Positions 44,839 to 57,439 of a stretch of DNA of 64,000 nucleotides are shown here, in pieces (position 1 is the first letter of the stretch; each line of letters begins with the position of its first letter). Source of the stretch: Turnera subulata (Eukaryota > Streptophyta > Magnoliopsida > Malpighiales > Passifloraceae); assembly GCA_028386065.3 (NCBI GenBank), contig JAKUCV010006821.1, positions 82,005-146,004 of the forward strand, given 5' to 3'. The position numbers and the translations under genes are program-made. The notes beneath the pieces were generated by a model that did not search any database, was not told where the DNA came from, and saw nothing but the letters and a program-made list of their open reading frames with translations.

Positions 44839-45336
44839 TTATGGTAAATTACAAATTCCAAGCTCGAGTCTGATTTTTGTGAATTGATCTTCCTTCAATG
44901 GTTTGGTGAAGATGTCAGCCAGTTGAGTTTCAGTCCTCACAAACTCAATACCCACATCTTTCTTCAACACATGGTCTCGAATAAAATGATGTCTCACTTT
45001 AATGTGTTCGGTTCTAGAGTGTTGCACAGGATTTTTTGTTAGATTGATGGCACTTGAGCTATTGCAAAAGATAGGGACACACTTAAAAGTTAGTCCATAA
45101 TCAGCAAGTGTTTGTTTCATCCATTGTACTTGTGCACAATATGCACTAGCCACTACATGTTCTGCCTCGGCTGTGGAAGTAGCCACTGAATTTTGCTTTT
45201 TACTTGACCAAGATACAAGTGATTGTTCAAGTAGTTGACAAGTACCGCTTGTACTTTTTTTATCATGGGTGCATCCTGCAAAGTCTGCATTTGAGTAGCT
45301 TGTTAGCTCAAAGGATTTTACATTAGGATACCACAA
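44839..45336 (-). pseudogene. C3 pol: RNase H
   Basis: A continuous frame of 165 codons: SNADFAGCTHDKKSTSG, STAEAEHVVASAYCAQVQW, KHIKV-like EHIKVRHHFIRDHV and QLADIFTKPL, ending ELGICNLP. These are the expected copia RNase H motifs in order. The usual AEYVA is AEHVV. It follows RT after a short broken stretch at 45337-45363. Confidence 0.88.
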
Positions 45337-45363
45337 GCCTAAAGATGATGTTCCATTTAAATA

Positions 45364-46398
45364 TTAGAAGGTGCGCTTGATAGCTCTAAGATGAGATTCT
45401 TTTGGGCATGATTGAAATCTAGCACACAAGCAAACACTAAACATAATGTTGGGTCTTGTAGCTGTAAGGTAAAGGAGACTATCTATCATGTCTCTGTATA
45501 ATTTCATATAAACATCCTTACTATTTTCATCCTTGTCATGTTTTGTGCTAGTGCTCATTGGTGTTGGATTAGTTTTGGCTTCATCCAAGCCAAATTTTTT
45601 CAACAGCTCACGTGTGTATTTTGCTTGATTAAGGAAAATGCCACCATCAAGTTGCTTGACTTGAAATCCCAGGAAGAAATTTAATTCTCCCATCATGCTC
45701 ATTTCAAACTCATTGTGCATACGCTTTTCAAACTCTTAACAAAGAGAATCATTAGTAGCACCAACTAAAATATCATCAACATATATTTGCATAGTAATGA
45801 CATCATCTTTGTTAGATTTCACAAATAAAGTTGAGTCTACTTTTCCTTTTGTAAAGCTTGGTGAGATAAGAAATGAGCTTGATCTATCATCCCAAGCTCT
45901 AGGAGCTTTTTTAAGACCATACAATGCACTTTTCGATTTGAAAACATGTTGTGGATGCTCATGATTTTCAAATCCTGGAGGTTGTTCTACATATACTTCT
46001 TCCATGATATATTCACTTAGAAAAGCACTCTTGACATCCATTTGATAAAGTTTGAAAGATTTAAATGATGCAAATGTAAGCAACATGTGAATGGATTCAA
46101 GTCTAGCTACTAGTTCAAAGGTCTCATCATAATTAATACCTTCCTCTTGATTGTACCCTTGTGCAACCAGGTGAACTTTGTTTCTTATCACAGTTCTTGA
46201 TTCATCAAGCCTGTTCCTTAAGACCCATTTGGTTTCAAAAACAGGATGGTTTTTTGGTCTTGCAACAAGCTCCCACACATTATTCCTTTCGAACTGATTT
46301 AGCTCCTCTCGCATTGCCATTACCCAACTTTGATCAAGTATGGCATCCTTGCAATTCTTAGGCTCCACTTGAGATAAGAATGCAAGATGTGAGTTCAT
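45364..46398 (-). pseudogene. C3 pol: reverse transcriptase
   Basis: The first frame (46398-45736) has WVLRNRLDE, LVAQGYNQEEGINY, YQMDVKSAFL with the first catalytic Asp, LYGLKKAPRAW and IYVDDILVGAT with the YVDD box. A stop and shift at 45721-45736 lead to the second frame (45720-45364) with MMGELNFFLGFQV and GSLLYL-like DSLLYLTATRPNI. This is a full copia RT apart from one break and scattered substitutions. A hairpin of the ATTTGGC type overlaps the coding motif KFGLDEAK (45574-45594). Confidence 0.9.
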
Positions 46399-46660
46399 GT
46401 TTTGTAATGTGGATCAAGTTGTTACTCCTGTTCTAGCATCACCCAATATAGCCTCAGTTGAGTGGCCTCTTGGTGCTTGAACCTCAACATTTCTTAGTTG
46501 TGAGCTTGAACCTGATTTCATAACATTTGGCTGCACATCATTACTTTGAACATTTGGTTCAGGAGGAGTCAAATGTTGTTAAGTCTCAATTAGATCAGGG
46601 AGTTGTTCAACTTTTGTCTCATCAACATTAATAATCTGTGGCCGATTCTCAGGAGTAAAC

Positions 46661-47420
46661 TCAGCTTCCATCACTAAGATTATTCAAGTTAATCTCATCA
46701 AACACCACATGCATAGATTCTTCAACAACCATAGTTCTTTTGCTATATACAAGACAAGTTTTACTACTGAATGAATATCCAACGCATATACCATCATCAG
46801 ACTTAGCTTGAAACTTGTCAAGAATATCTTTTGTATTCAAAATGTAACACTTAGAGCCAAATGTGCGCAAATATGCAATATTTGACTTTCTGTCGTGCCA
46901 AATCTCATAAGATATCTTTTCAATTAACGGGCGAAAAGAGACTATTTAAAACATAGCATGATGTGTTCACACCATCGGCCCAGAAATAGGAAGGTAACTT
47001 ATACTCATTATGCATAGTTCTAACTACTTCTTGCAAGGTTTGATTATTCCTTTCCAAACTCCATTTTGTTGAGGTGTTCTAGAAGTCAAAAATGTGTGTT
47101 CAGTGCCAGTTTGTTCACATAAGTAATTGAAGGTAGAGTTGTCGAATTTCCCTTTATGATCACTTCTAATTTTAGAAATTTTCTATTCATTTCATTTTGT
47201 AATTTCTTAACAATTGAGCCAAATTCTTGACATGCGTGATCCTTTTCTAAAATAAAGAGAACCCATGTAATTCTAGAATAATCATCTACTAAAACAAATG
47301 CATACTTTTTACCACTAAGACTCACAGTTCTCGTAGGACAAAATAGATCAATATGTAAGAGTTTAAGGGGTCGAGAGGTTGATACCACATGTTTTGGCTT
47401 AAAAGAACTTTTGATTTGTT
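46661..47420 (-). pseudogene. C3 pol: integrase
   Basis: The core has LLHIDLFCPTRT (first Asp), FVLVDDYSRITWV (second Asp) and, after a frameshift near 47160, a TPQQNGV-like segment with the Glu region. A post-core frame, 46870-46661, has MRTFGSKCYILN and GYSFSSKTCLVY. Several frameshifts and stops separate them. Confidence 0.85.
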
Positions 47421-47897
47421 TACCAAGCTGACATGCTCAACATTTTGTTTCTGCTTCATATTTTAATTTTGGTAGTCCATCCACCAAACCTTTCTTTGAT
47501 AGAATTGAGATGTGTTCAATATTTACATGCCCATCCTTTGATAGAGTATAGATTACCAATCCTTTTTCCAACAAACAAGAAATTCTCATCATCAACCCTA
47601 CTCACAAGGCATCATAATGATTCAAATATAATGCTAAATCCTTTGTCACATAGCAGACTAATACTCAGGAAATTGAACTTAAGATTATCAACAAGAAGGA
47701 CATGCTCAATAGTTGTATTAGCACCAGTCTTACCAATGCAGATAATTTTTTCTTTTGAGCTATCACCAAATGTAACATTACCTCGGTGTTTTGAGAGGAG
47801 GGATGTAAACTTTGATGGGTCACCTATCATGTCTCTTGAACAACCACTGTCCAGAACCCATTCATCCCATGCATCCTATCAAATAATCAAGTTTTAG
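47421..47897 (-). pseudogene. C3 pol: protease and pre-integrase
   Basis: The aspartic protease active site DSG is at 47851-47843 in the context WVLDSGCSRDMIGD. Then KHRGNVTFGDSSKEK and LKFNFLSISLLCDKGF belong to the protease and gag-pre-integrase region (47830-47612). The rest, to 47421, is out of frame but still recognisable by position. Confidence 0.8.
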
Positions 47898-47939
47898 ATA
47901 CCTAAACTAACTTGGGTCCTTCAGTGTTAGATTTGGCTC

Positions 47940-49711
47940 TGATAAGCTATAAATATTAGTACTTTTTATGATGGTTTTGTGGCTTTTACTATATTCTTGG
48001 TCAATTATGTGTATAATTATTATATTATTGTGTGTTTTCATGCATTGTGTCAATTAGGACTTCAATATTGCTGATTAAGTGTTTTTTACAGGTGAAAATT
48101 GATTTTATTTGAAGAATGGAAGCTTTTTAGCCAAGTTTGGAAACAAGGCCCAAAATAGGAAACTTTCTACAGTTAGCACCACTAAGTATTTTGAAGCTTT
48201 CAGGAGTTCTAGACATCTAAATTGAGTGAAACTAATTGGAGATGAAAATATACTTCCATAGCTTTACAGGGATATAATTTCATATTTTTTGGACGTGTCT
48301 ACTGGGAGGAGCGTTCAGTCAATTTCAGCCCAAGATGCAGAATTTTCAGTACCGGCCCTGGCCCAGTATTTTGACGATATCTCGAGCTAAAAATGTCTAA
48401 TTGAGGAGTTATTTTTATAAAAAGAAAACTGAGGGAATTATCTAGAACTTTTTAGAAGAGCCCAACACCCAGTTCGGACATCTTCTAGTCGATAAGTGCC
48501 GTGCAATTTTTGGGTCAGAAAACAGGTAAAAGTCCAACTTGGAGTGCAAGTAATGAATTCTAATCTAATTCAAAGAAGTAGACCCTTGGACGATCTCTAG
48601 CACCATAACCACTATAAATACACCCCTTGGGGCATCATAATCAGGAGGCCGAGTTCAGAGGGCGAAGCTCTGCAAATTGTTTAGGGTTTAGGTCATACAC
48701 ACTAGTAGGGTTAGGTTTCTTCTCTTTCTCTCTAGAAGGTGGTGCCGATTCCTATAGTAAGTCTCAAAGATTATCCTCCTAAACTTTCAAGCAAGATATT
48801 GAAGATCTAGAGATACAAAATCATCAGTTTCAGAAGCACAAAATTCGAGAACAATGAGCTGCAGAAGTCGACACCAATCTTTCTGCAGAAATCGACTACA
48901 CCACCTCCTTTATTCGGTTTTTCTGTTATTTGATTTCACGATGAATTCTTGTGTTGATTTTTATTTTATTATTTTTCTGTGGAACTATCTTCTTAATCTA
49001 GAATTAGGGATGCAGCCAATTACTCTAATGTTTTTATAATTTTATTCGAATATTGTCCTTGGAATCTGTTGTGTTTCTTTGATCTATGTGTGTTGAATTG
49101 TTTGCTGCTTGCTTGATCACCAAGTTTACATTATTTTATATCTAATTCTTTGTTAATGGTGACATGCGAGAGCTGAGTTGTTGATTAGGCTTTAGATATG
49201 AACATCACAGATTAATTAGAAGACTAGAGATGCGAAAACTGATAGTTATTCTTAAGGTTGATAAATTGTTTATGCTTAATGAATTTAGTTACAAACTGGG
49301 CTAGTGAGAACTAGGTAGTTATGGACTGAATAATTGATTCAACATGCGATAGCTGAGAGTTAATAATTTAAGACAACTAGCCTACAATAATCAATAGACA
49401 TCCAAGATCATAACCGGATATATTATTTGCATAAGTAGTGATTGCGTGAACCCCGAACTCCTAGGTTGTTTTTATTATTGCATAACACGACATCCAAACA
49501 CCTTTGCTGATTTTATTTCTTTTATTTTTATTTGTTAATTTCAATTTTAGTCTACCAACTCTCATATAATTTCAATCTTTCTAAATAATCACAAGTTGTT
49601 ATTGACGTAGTACTTAAACTATTCTCTATGGGATCGACCTTGATTGCTATAACAGACAGTGTGCGCTTGCAAGTTAATCGTAGTGTTTACTGTGGTTTAA
49701 AAATACTATCA
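47940..49711 (+). mobile_element. Athila-type Ty3/gypsy solo LTR, TSD GGCTC
   Basis: It is 1,772 bases, TGATAAGCTATAAATATTAG to AAATACTATCA, with a perfect TSD GGCTC at 47935-47939 and 49712-49716. The start with GATGGTTTTGTGGCTTTTA and the end with TGGGATCGACCTTG are characteristic of Athila LTRs as I know them. A TATA box CTATAAATA is near 48610. It separates C3 gag from C3 pol, so the C3 polyprotein is split between its second zinc knuckle and the protease. Confidence 0.9.
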
Positions 49712-49716
49712 GGCTC

Positions 49717-51341
49717 CTTTCAGAACCCAAATATATTTAACATGGTTACTTCCCTTCCTACGAAAGCATGATCAAATTATATGACCAATATTTCCACAAT
49801 AATAGCATGTGATATCAAATCTATATGAGTGCTTATGATGTCTCTCCTTATGGTGCTCATGATATCTAGGTCTATATGGCATCTTTGATTCTGCTTTGAC
49901 AAATTAAACAGGTAGATTTGGCTTGTTAAAAACCATATGTGTTGCGCCTATACCACTCTTGTCTAGTGAGTGCCTTTGTTGTCCTAGTAGCATATTCAGG
50001 TTGTCCCTTCCTCTAGTAAATTTGTCCAAGGAGAATTTTAGTTCTTCTACTTCAGCAATAAGAGCATCATTTTTTTGGATCATCTTTCCACAGTTGCTTA
50101 GATTGTATGCTAACTTTTTCTCAAGATCATCATATGCATTTTGAGCAGCAAGTTTCTCCTACTTTAATGATTCACAAATTGACAAACTTTCAGCACATGC
50201 AAACTCAAGAGTTTCATATGCAGTTTTGTGAGATGCATGATCATATTCAAAAAGATCAATACGTTTCTTATATTCCATGTTTTTCTAGAGTGTATGTTCA
50301 TACTTATCATGTAATTCTTTAAATGCATCTTGTGGTTCATCAAAACTGTCATCAAGAGATTCATTTACCTTAGAATCTTCTCGACCCATTAAGCACAAAT
50401 TTACTGCTTCTTCAGAGTCAGAGTCACTTGATGAGTCCAAATCATCCTATGCTAACATAGCTTTCTTCCTTTTGTTCATAGAGAGATCAGATTTGGCTTT
50501 TTGATATGGACATTCTAACTTGATATGGCCTGGATGGTTGTAGCCGAAACACACAAGTGGTCTTAGTTTTGTTCATCTGATTTAGAACTTTTGAAGCCTC
50601 TTCCTTTCATTTGTTTCTGCTTTCGAAGGAATTTGACAAACTTCCTAGTAAGTAGTGCCATGTCTGAATCATCGCCCTCATCACCTGAGTTTTGGTCCGC
50701 CTTCAAAGCCAAATATTTTTTTTAGGCTCTTTTGGTTCCAGTTTAGAGCCATGAACTATAAGCTTGCCAATAAGCTCACCATATGTGAGAGTGTTCAGAT
50801 TCTGAGCTTCTTCAATAGCTGTGACTTTTGGCTCCCACTCCTCAGGTAGGGATCTAAGGATTTTAGCCATATTATCACTCTAAGTGACGGGTCTACCAAG
50901 TAAGGCTAACCCAATGTAGAGAATGGTGAAGCGTGTTTCCTTCTCTTGAACAGTTTCTCCAGTAGCCATTTGGAAGAGGTCATAGTCCCTCATTAGACAA
51001 TTGAGCCTAGATTCCTTTACTTGATTGCTTCCTTAATGTGTTACACAAAGAAGTCTCCATATTTCATAGGCTCTGCTATATTAACTAACCCTTTGAAATT
51101 TAGTTTCGCTTATACCACATAGTAGTATATTTTTGGCCTGTGCATCAAGCTTGGCTCTCCTTAGCTCATCTTCAGACCAATATTGCATGTCTCTTTGAGG
51201 TATGGCATAGGGATTCTTAACTATGTTCCATATTTCAAGATCTTTCCCTTCAAGGAAGATCTTCATTCTGAACTTCCAATAATCAAAGTTTAATCCATCA
51301 AGGTATGGAGGTTTTTTGACACTTATACCTTCATAAGGCAT
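49717..51341 (-). pseudogene. C3 gag
   Basis: ATG at 51341 (MPYEGISVKKPPYLDGLNF). An N-terminal copia gag domain with NFDYWKFRMKIFL is followed by a capsid region with many stops, then a knuckle CFGYNHPGHIKLEC near 50510-50550 where the second Cys is Tyr. A long charged segment predicted by eye as coiled coil (50400-49960) follows, then a second knuckle CYYCGNIGHI (near 49800). Two knuckles flanking a coiled-coil-like part fits the long gag of SIRE-type elements. Frameshifts and stops are frequent. Confidence 0.78.
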
Positions 51342-51353
51342 TATTTTTTTCTC

Positions 51354-51354
51354 N

Positions 51355-51386
<32 letters not shown>
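51354..51386. other. Ambiguous base and 32-G run: probable sequencing or assembly artefact
   Basis: An N at 51354 is followed by 32 consecutive G. It sits where the C3 leader, the PBS and the last bases of the 5' LTR should be: gag ATG at 51341, LTR sequence from 51387. All are missing, so a collapsed or bridged gap is the best explanation. Confidence 0.8.
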
Positions 51387-52477
51387 CGGTTGGGAAGTGT
51401 TTAAATTAATGTTTCATTCTTTTTCGCTTGTCTGGAGATTTAGTTCTTGCTATGAAGCCAAATGTGAAACTGACTGATTGGAAAAGCAATAATTAAGACA
51501 GAAAATTAAAAACATAGGCAACTTAGAGTGGTTCCCCTAACAATGAGTCAATGAGTACGCCCACTGCATAAAGATGCCCCCTTTAAGATTTCTAACTATC
51601 CACTAGATTTAAGATTTCTAACTATCTACTAGATTTGGTTTTCACAGGCGAATCAAAAACCTACAATACATAAGTTTTTGCGAGCTAAACTTATAAAACC
51701 TAACCTAAAGTTGAACCTAGCTTTGTCTATTTAACAAGAATAACCCCTAGTCCTGCTGATTACAATCTTTCAATAAGCAAAGCTTCAAGAGTGACTCACT
51801 CAAGAAATTTCACAATTTGAGCACAAAGAATATCTCTCTAGGTAAGCACTTTTTCACAACTTAGAATCTCTTGAATGGCTAGGTTGAATTGTTGTGTGGC
51901 TTCAATCCTCTATTTATAGATTCTACGGAAGGGGAGGAGTGTTTCTCAACGGCTAGTAGGCTTCCAGGTGGCATACGAGTTGACTCCTTGCTTTATTGAA
52001 AGAATTGTCCACTTAGATGAGCCAGATCTGAATATTTCTTGGGCAGAAATTATCTTTCTTCAAAAAGATTTCAAAAAATGGAAAGTGAGGACCATCAAAT
52101 CTTCCGGAGGTGAGAAAAGATGCGAGGACCACTTTTTTTATCTTTTTCTGACCCTCGAAGAGCAAGTATAACTGTTAGTAGAGTTGCTTTAATATCAACT
52201 ACTTTTTAGGACCACTACTGCAACTTTCGGGACCACAGCACCAACTACCCAGAAAGCGAGACTTTTGGTTGATGCGATGAAGCTAAATCTTTCTGGATTT
52301 GGTTTCTACTAGAAACCAATTTTTTTGCCAATACTCAAAACACACAAGGCTTACCAAAATGTTTGTTAATCATCAAAATAATATAACAGTCATTGAATAA
52401 TCATCATAAATATACTAAATAAGATTAGTCTTAATTAATTATTTAATTAAGCCCTTAATCACATGTTTATGCTAACA
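51387..52477 (-). repeat. 5' LTR of C3
   Basis: It aligns with 20363-21419 over nearly its whole length and ends TATGCTAACA, followed by the TSD CTACT. Its terminus near the internal region is obscured by the G run. It carries an inverted repeat TTGGTTTCT and AGAAACCAA near 52298-52320. Confidence 0.88.
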
Positions 52478-52482
52478 CTACT

Positions 52483-52943
52483 AATACGGCCCAAAAATAT
52501 ACCCAGACCCATTAGGCCGAATACCCACAAAACTCCTACTGTGAACTAGCCAGACCAACTACAGGGAAGCCCATGCCAGCTACAAGGAAGCCTAGGAAAG
52601 TTATTGAGAAGCCTAGACTGACCCTCAGACCCTCCTCATTTCTTGTCCAACAAGATAGGCCAAGTCTTTCAGTTAAAGCCGTTTGCAAGAAACTAGGAAC
52701 TTGGGACAGGAACTTGGGAAACTAGGAAACCATGGTAGCCTAGGAAACTAGGAACTTGGGAATCCAGCCCCAAAGCCTGGAATATGGGGACCAAAGGTCC
52801 CTGAACCCATGGAGCCCAAGACTTTCTCAAAAATTTTTAACAAGTTTTATTCACCACATCCAGGGCCTATAAATACAGGAGTCCATCCTTGTATTACATC
52901 TGCTCATTCTTGTTTTATTTAAGCATATACTTGTAGGAAAATT
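52483..52943. other. Unassigned stretch with TATA box between C3 and C5
   Basis: No ORF. CCTATAAATACAGG near 52867-52880, followed by CCATCCTTGTATTACATC, looks like the promoter/R region of an LTR or of a host gene. Repeated CTAGGAACTTGGGA words occur at 52690-52770. By the C3 TSD it is continuous with 20,362, so the piece probably belongs to whatever C3 was inserted into. Confidence 0.4.
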
Positions 52944-54608
52944 TGTTGGTACAATGGGGCTAAGAGGGGGGTGAATTAGCCATTTTTCGCTTAATCACCG
53001 ATTTGGCGTCACTGACTACCGCCACTACTCAGGGAGTTCACCTTGAGATTTCTAACCTTCACTAACCTTGGTTTTTAATAACCTATAATACAAGATTTTA
53101 CCTAGGCTTACCTCTAACCTCTCATACCCACAAAGCTAATCCAAGCTTTGCTCTTAGTTTCCCAGTAAGATATCCCCTATCCTACCTCACTCAATTGGTT
53201 TCTTCATAGGTTAAACCAACAAAGCCTATCTCTCACAAGTTTTTCTAAGGTGCAACTTGCAAACCTTCTCTCAAAGCTAATCCTAGCTTTACTTATCACT
53301 AATCAGCACAAAGCACTCATAAGCTTGTCTAAGATATAACCCTCTCTCAAGATATCTTCATGAGTGACCCACTCAAGAGATTTACAAGTAATGCACAAGG
53401 AAGGATCTATGAACACTCTCAAGCTTAGGAGGAGAGCTGCTGCTAAATTCTCACTTCTTTTTCCATCAGCAGCTCTGTTGTTCTTCATAGAGTCATCAGC
53501 CTTTTATAGAGACACAATAGGATAGGCCTTTCCAAGAAATTCAAACTGTTGTGTGTGTCACTCTCAGGAGACAGCTGTTTCGTTTTGACTGAGACTAGAG
53601 TGGCAACGTTCAAATCTCCCTATGGTCGCTTTCACGCTTTGGTCTGAATCATGCCATTCATCTGACAGGTCTGCCCATGTTCAGCCAAGTCCTAGGTTGG
53701 ACCCAAAAGATTGATTCCATCTGATTCAGGGATCCGTTGTGATGTCTTTAATCAGGATGGTCAAACTGCAGAAATGATAAAGTACTAGGTTCTTTTGTCT
53801 TCTTAGTAGTAGGATAGCTTGACACAAAGATCAAGGAAAGCCAACTTCCATTAATCTCTTGTCACTGTCTGCTACCTCGAGATTTGGCATCGTTGGCGCC
53901 AAATCGTAGATGTATTTGTTTTCCAGAAAGTGGTTTGTACATGCTTAGCAGACTCCTAAGTTTGATACTCCTAGGTTGGACTGAATCAACATGAGCTGTT
54001 ATTGAAGCTTTCTAGAACTTTAAACACGTTCCTACAGATTCAACATAAGTTATGTATCGGGTTTATAGAGTTAGGAAGCATCTTCAACAAATGGTCCCAA
54101 AATGCAAAATGATCAGCACATGGTGGATAGACAACTAGGTTTGATGATCCTAGGTTTGTCAGATTTAAATCCATCTATTGTGAAACCTGTCCAGAACACT
54201 AAACAAATATTTTCTGAGTTGAATCAAGGTAGGTTTCAGTTTTATAGATCATGGGAGCATCTCTAACAATTGCCTCAAAGTTGTAAGATAATCAATGTAG
54301 TCCATGAGCCATGAAAGTGACATCTCAAGTATTAAACCCAATAAACTATTGCCACTAACACACATATCAACCCCACTAACTTCAAACTCCCACAGTGTCA
54401 CATGCATGCTAAGATTTAATATATAAATTTGAAACTCAAAGTTTGTTAACATCAAAACATAGCTAAGGCATAAGGAGGATTGAGACACATGATTAAAACT
54501 AAATCAACTACTAATCCATACATAATCAAATACCTCGGTTAGTATGCTTAATCAAGAATAAGAAAATAATTAACACAAAGCACATGCTAATACGACCTTA
54601 GGCCAACA
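52944..54608 (-). repeat. 3' LTR of C5
   Basis: It runs TGTTGGTACAATGGGGC to TAGGCCAACA on the plus strand. Compared with the 5' LTR it lacks about 130 bases near 53010-53025, between GCGTCACTGA and CTACC. Confidence 0.88.
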
Positions 54609-55369
54609 ATCTCCCCCTTTTTTATGATGACAAACTTTGCGTGAAAAGACATAGAAAGCATAACTTTTAAAATCAGTTTTGCACAAATGCTCCTCCTTAA
54701 TATATGCTCCCCCAATCTAAAACATTTTTGCAATATAAGAACATCTCATAATTATGCAAGTACTTGCAATCAGTCAACACTATTTCTTCCCGTTTTGGCA
54801 TCTCAAAAAGCTAATATGACCAAGTGTGAAGTACTGAGATAAGCCAAAATAGATCAAGAAACTATATTCCAGCAAAAAATCAACAGCAAAACACGGTAAT
54901 AAAGTATGGTCAATAGAAACGTCAACAAACAATGTTAGTCTAATTGTATCCAATTTTGTCATGTCTCAGGCCAAATCGAAATATAAAGGGATAACCATAG
55001 ACCTACGGCGAAAATGCATTAACACCTAGAGCAACTAGCAGGATAAATATCTTCAGAGTTATAAAATTTAGAGCTCAATATTAATCTTCTCTGTATAAGA
55101 TAAATCGGAAGTGAGCTAAAAGAGGACGATCAAAGTTCCTGCATAAAGGTGTTAATAACTCAACCAAGTGGTATTCACATTTTGGCATCAATCGTGCCAA
55201 AATCAACTCAAAGTATCAATCAACAAGCATATATGAATATGTAACATCAACAATAATATAAGTAGTAAATCAAAGTGTCATGAAAGTATGATGTAGTGAT
55301 AGTGACTCTACAATGATTCTGAAAGCATCAACTAAAAGCTCAAAAAACTCATTAATGGTATATCCCCAA
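54609..55369 (-). other. C5 polypurine tract and 3' untranslated region
   Basis: The PPT is at 54609-54623. The rest is AT-rich without coding similarity and contains one ATTTTGGC hairpin (55179-55203). Confidence 0.7.
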
Positions 55370-57150
55370 TTTTGCATGAATAAAATCAATTTTTCCATGA
55401 CATTACCATAGATAGTAAAATATGTAGTATAGAAATCATAAAAAGATATAACAATGAACATAATATGCACATAAAAAATCCAAACAGGCAATTAAAGAAA
55501 AGTATGTATATGATATGAGAATGCATGAACCTAAAGAGCAATAGATGAGAAGGAGTCAAACCCGGTTTAATGGGCACTAGATTCTTCTTGTTGTGGAGTG
55601 GCAACAGCTGGTGGATGATAGTAAGAAGAATCTCTGACTTTAGCCAACAATATGTCCATTCTCTTTTTGCATTTGCATCACCCATTCAAGTTTTCGATTG
55701 GAAACCATCAAGTCCTCCTTCTTTCCAATGATTCTTCCATCATTATCATCAGGCTTTTAAGGCCATATTGGTGAGAAGTTTCTCAATCAAGTTAAGATCA
55801 AGCCTTTTCCAAAAAGTGACATATGAGTCTCAAAGCTTGCTCTTTTGTTGACTTTAAGTCTAACAAAATTCAGAAAGATTGCATAGTGTGACTTTAGGGA
55901 TTTTTATTGCCAACAACAGCTCTTGATCATTGTCATTCCCTCTGTTGGTCTCACTAGATGGAAAGGCATCTTCAGCAAACTTTCTCTTTTTCATCCCTTT
56001 TCTCGATTTAACAAGCGTCTACTTCTTATTGTGGAACTAAAGAAGCTTCTTCTCTAGACTTGGACTCTTCTTGCTCAATACTGGAAGATTTTCTCATACT
56101 TCAGAGTCTGAAATTTTAACAAATTTCTCTTTCCTTTTCTTTGAGAAGCCTTGGTAAGAAGTCCTCCTCTTTAGTCTTGTGCTTCTCTTTATTTTCCGTT
56201 TTGGCATCGTAGAAGCCAAAAGCACTTTCGAACTTCTTCAGATCTGCAGCCAAGTAGCCTTTTCAGGCTCTTCAATAATTATTTCTTCAAGATCTGGTGG
56301 TGCTTCGACAGAAAATTTTTATTCTGAATTGTCTCTGATAGTAGCACTTTCGGAGTAGATTCAGTCTCATGTTGACTCGGTTTCTCTTGACTGTTTTCCT
56401 TTGAGCTTGTTCTTACGGATGAGGACTTGGCCTTTTCTTCTTCTTCTCTAATTTTCTCTCTAAGACTTGGTGATGTTTCAATAAGTTTTTCTCTTGAATG
56501 GTCTTGGGATGTTGGACTTCAGAAACCATTTGAAGTTTTCTGCTTGACTTGATTCTTCTTGAGGGGCCTTTGACTTACTTGATCTTGGAATATGATTATT
56601 GACTGAAATATCATCTCTATACTTCTATTTGAATAATGTAAGGTCTTCTCCAGTAGGAACACTACATAACTTTAGGATTGATATACTTCCAAAGTCTTCA
56701 ACTCCTACTACAAGTGTGCTTCTTGTTCCATTATGAATTTTGGGTGGAGATAAATAAGGATTTTTGTGTTTAGATCAGATTGGCTTGATTTGAGAATGGT
56801 TTTTGAATTGTGGAAGGAAAGAGAGACAAGAATTATTTCCACCATGGTTAGGATTGATCTTACTCCGTTTATGCAAAGGATAAAGGTAGGATATGAGAGA
56901 GAGAGTATAGGAAAGATAGTTGGGGTAAGTGGATATGAATGAGACTTTGTAATTGCCCAACGGTCACTTGAGATTCTCTATGCAAATTCTCTCTGTCACC
57001 CAACGGTTACTTTTGCAAAATAACGGACAGACGGTTAAGTGAATATGAAGGAAATTGATTACCCAACAATTATTTGAGATTATCTCAACAACCGCATCTC
57101 CCACTTTTTGAAAAGTATTCTTCCAACTGTTACCTTTTGAAAAGTAGTAG
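55370..57150 (-). pseudogene. C5 third ORF remnant
   Basis: A Lys/Ser/Glu-rich former coding region on the minus strand, similar in composition and place to the C3 third ORF. Only short pieces read open (for example 56960-56775 and 55685-55386, neither with a domain). A hairpin lies at 56199-56221, inside a stretch like FxxxxxRCQNGK. Assigned by position more than by similarity. Confidence 0.45.
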
Positions 57151-57439
57151 GCATGCTACAAGAATCTAGCAGTTTTGGCTTGTGTAGGGTTTTTGACTAT
57201 AGGTCTAAAAATAGGCCCTCTCTTTCCTTAGAATTTCTGCACAAAAATCGATGCTCCTTTTTCAACATCTGCCTTTTGAATTTTTGGCATCTCCTACGCC
57301 AAAACAGCTTGCTCTCTGATTTCTTCATAAGTCACCAATTTCACCAATCCATTTTTTATCTCCATCGTAATTTCATCATTGCTCAAATGTTAAGTGCAAG
57401 TGTGCAATTGAATGTTCATGAACTAAGTGATAAATATGC

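Larger units (their letters stand above)
20363..52477 (-). mobile_element. SIRE-like Ty1/copia element C3, host to five nested insertions
   Basis: The 3' LTR is 20363-21419 and the 5' LTR about 51387-52477. A perfect TSD CTACT lies at 20358-20362 and 52478-52482, proving that 32 kb of sequence is one insertion plus nested material. Going 5' to 3' on the minus strand: gag (51341-49717), pol (47897-44839), a partly duplicated RNase H end, and a long third ORF (29485 down to 22143, interrupted). The sequence ends with a PPT containing TGGGGAGAT. Order gag-pol-third ORF on the same strand and a G-rich PPT before the LTR are traits of the SIRE/Maximus lineage. All three ORFs are broken. The C3-own sequence is roughly 12 kb. 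Confidence 0.9.

Noticed and set aside
51355..51386. G-quadruplex or telomere-like element
   Set aside because: The adjacent N and the loss of expected LTR/PBS sequence point to an artefact.
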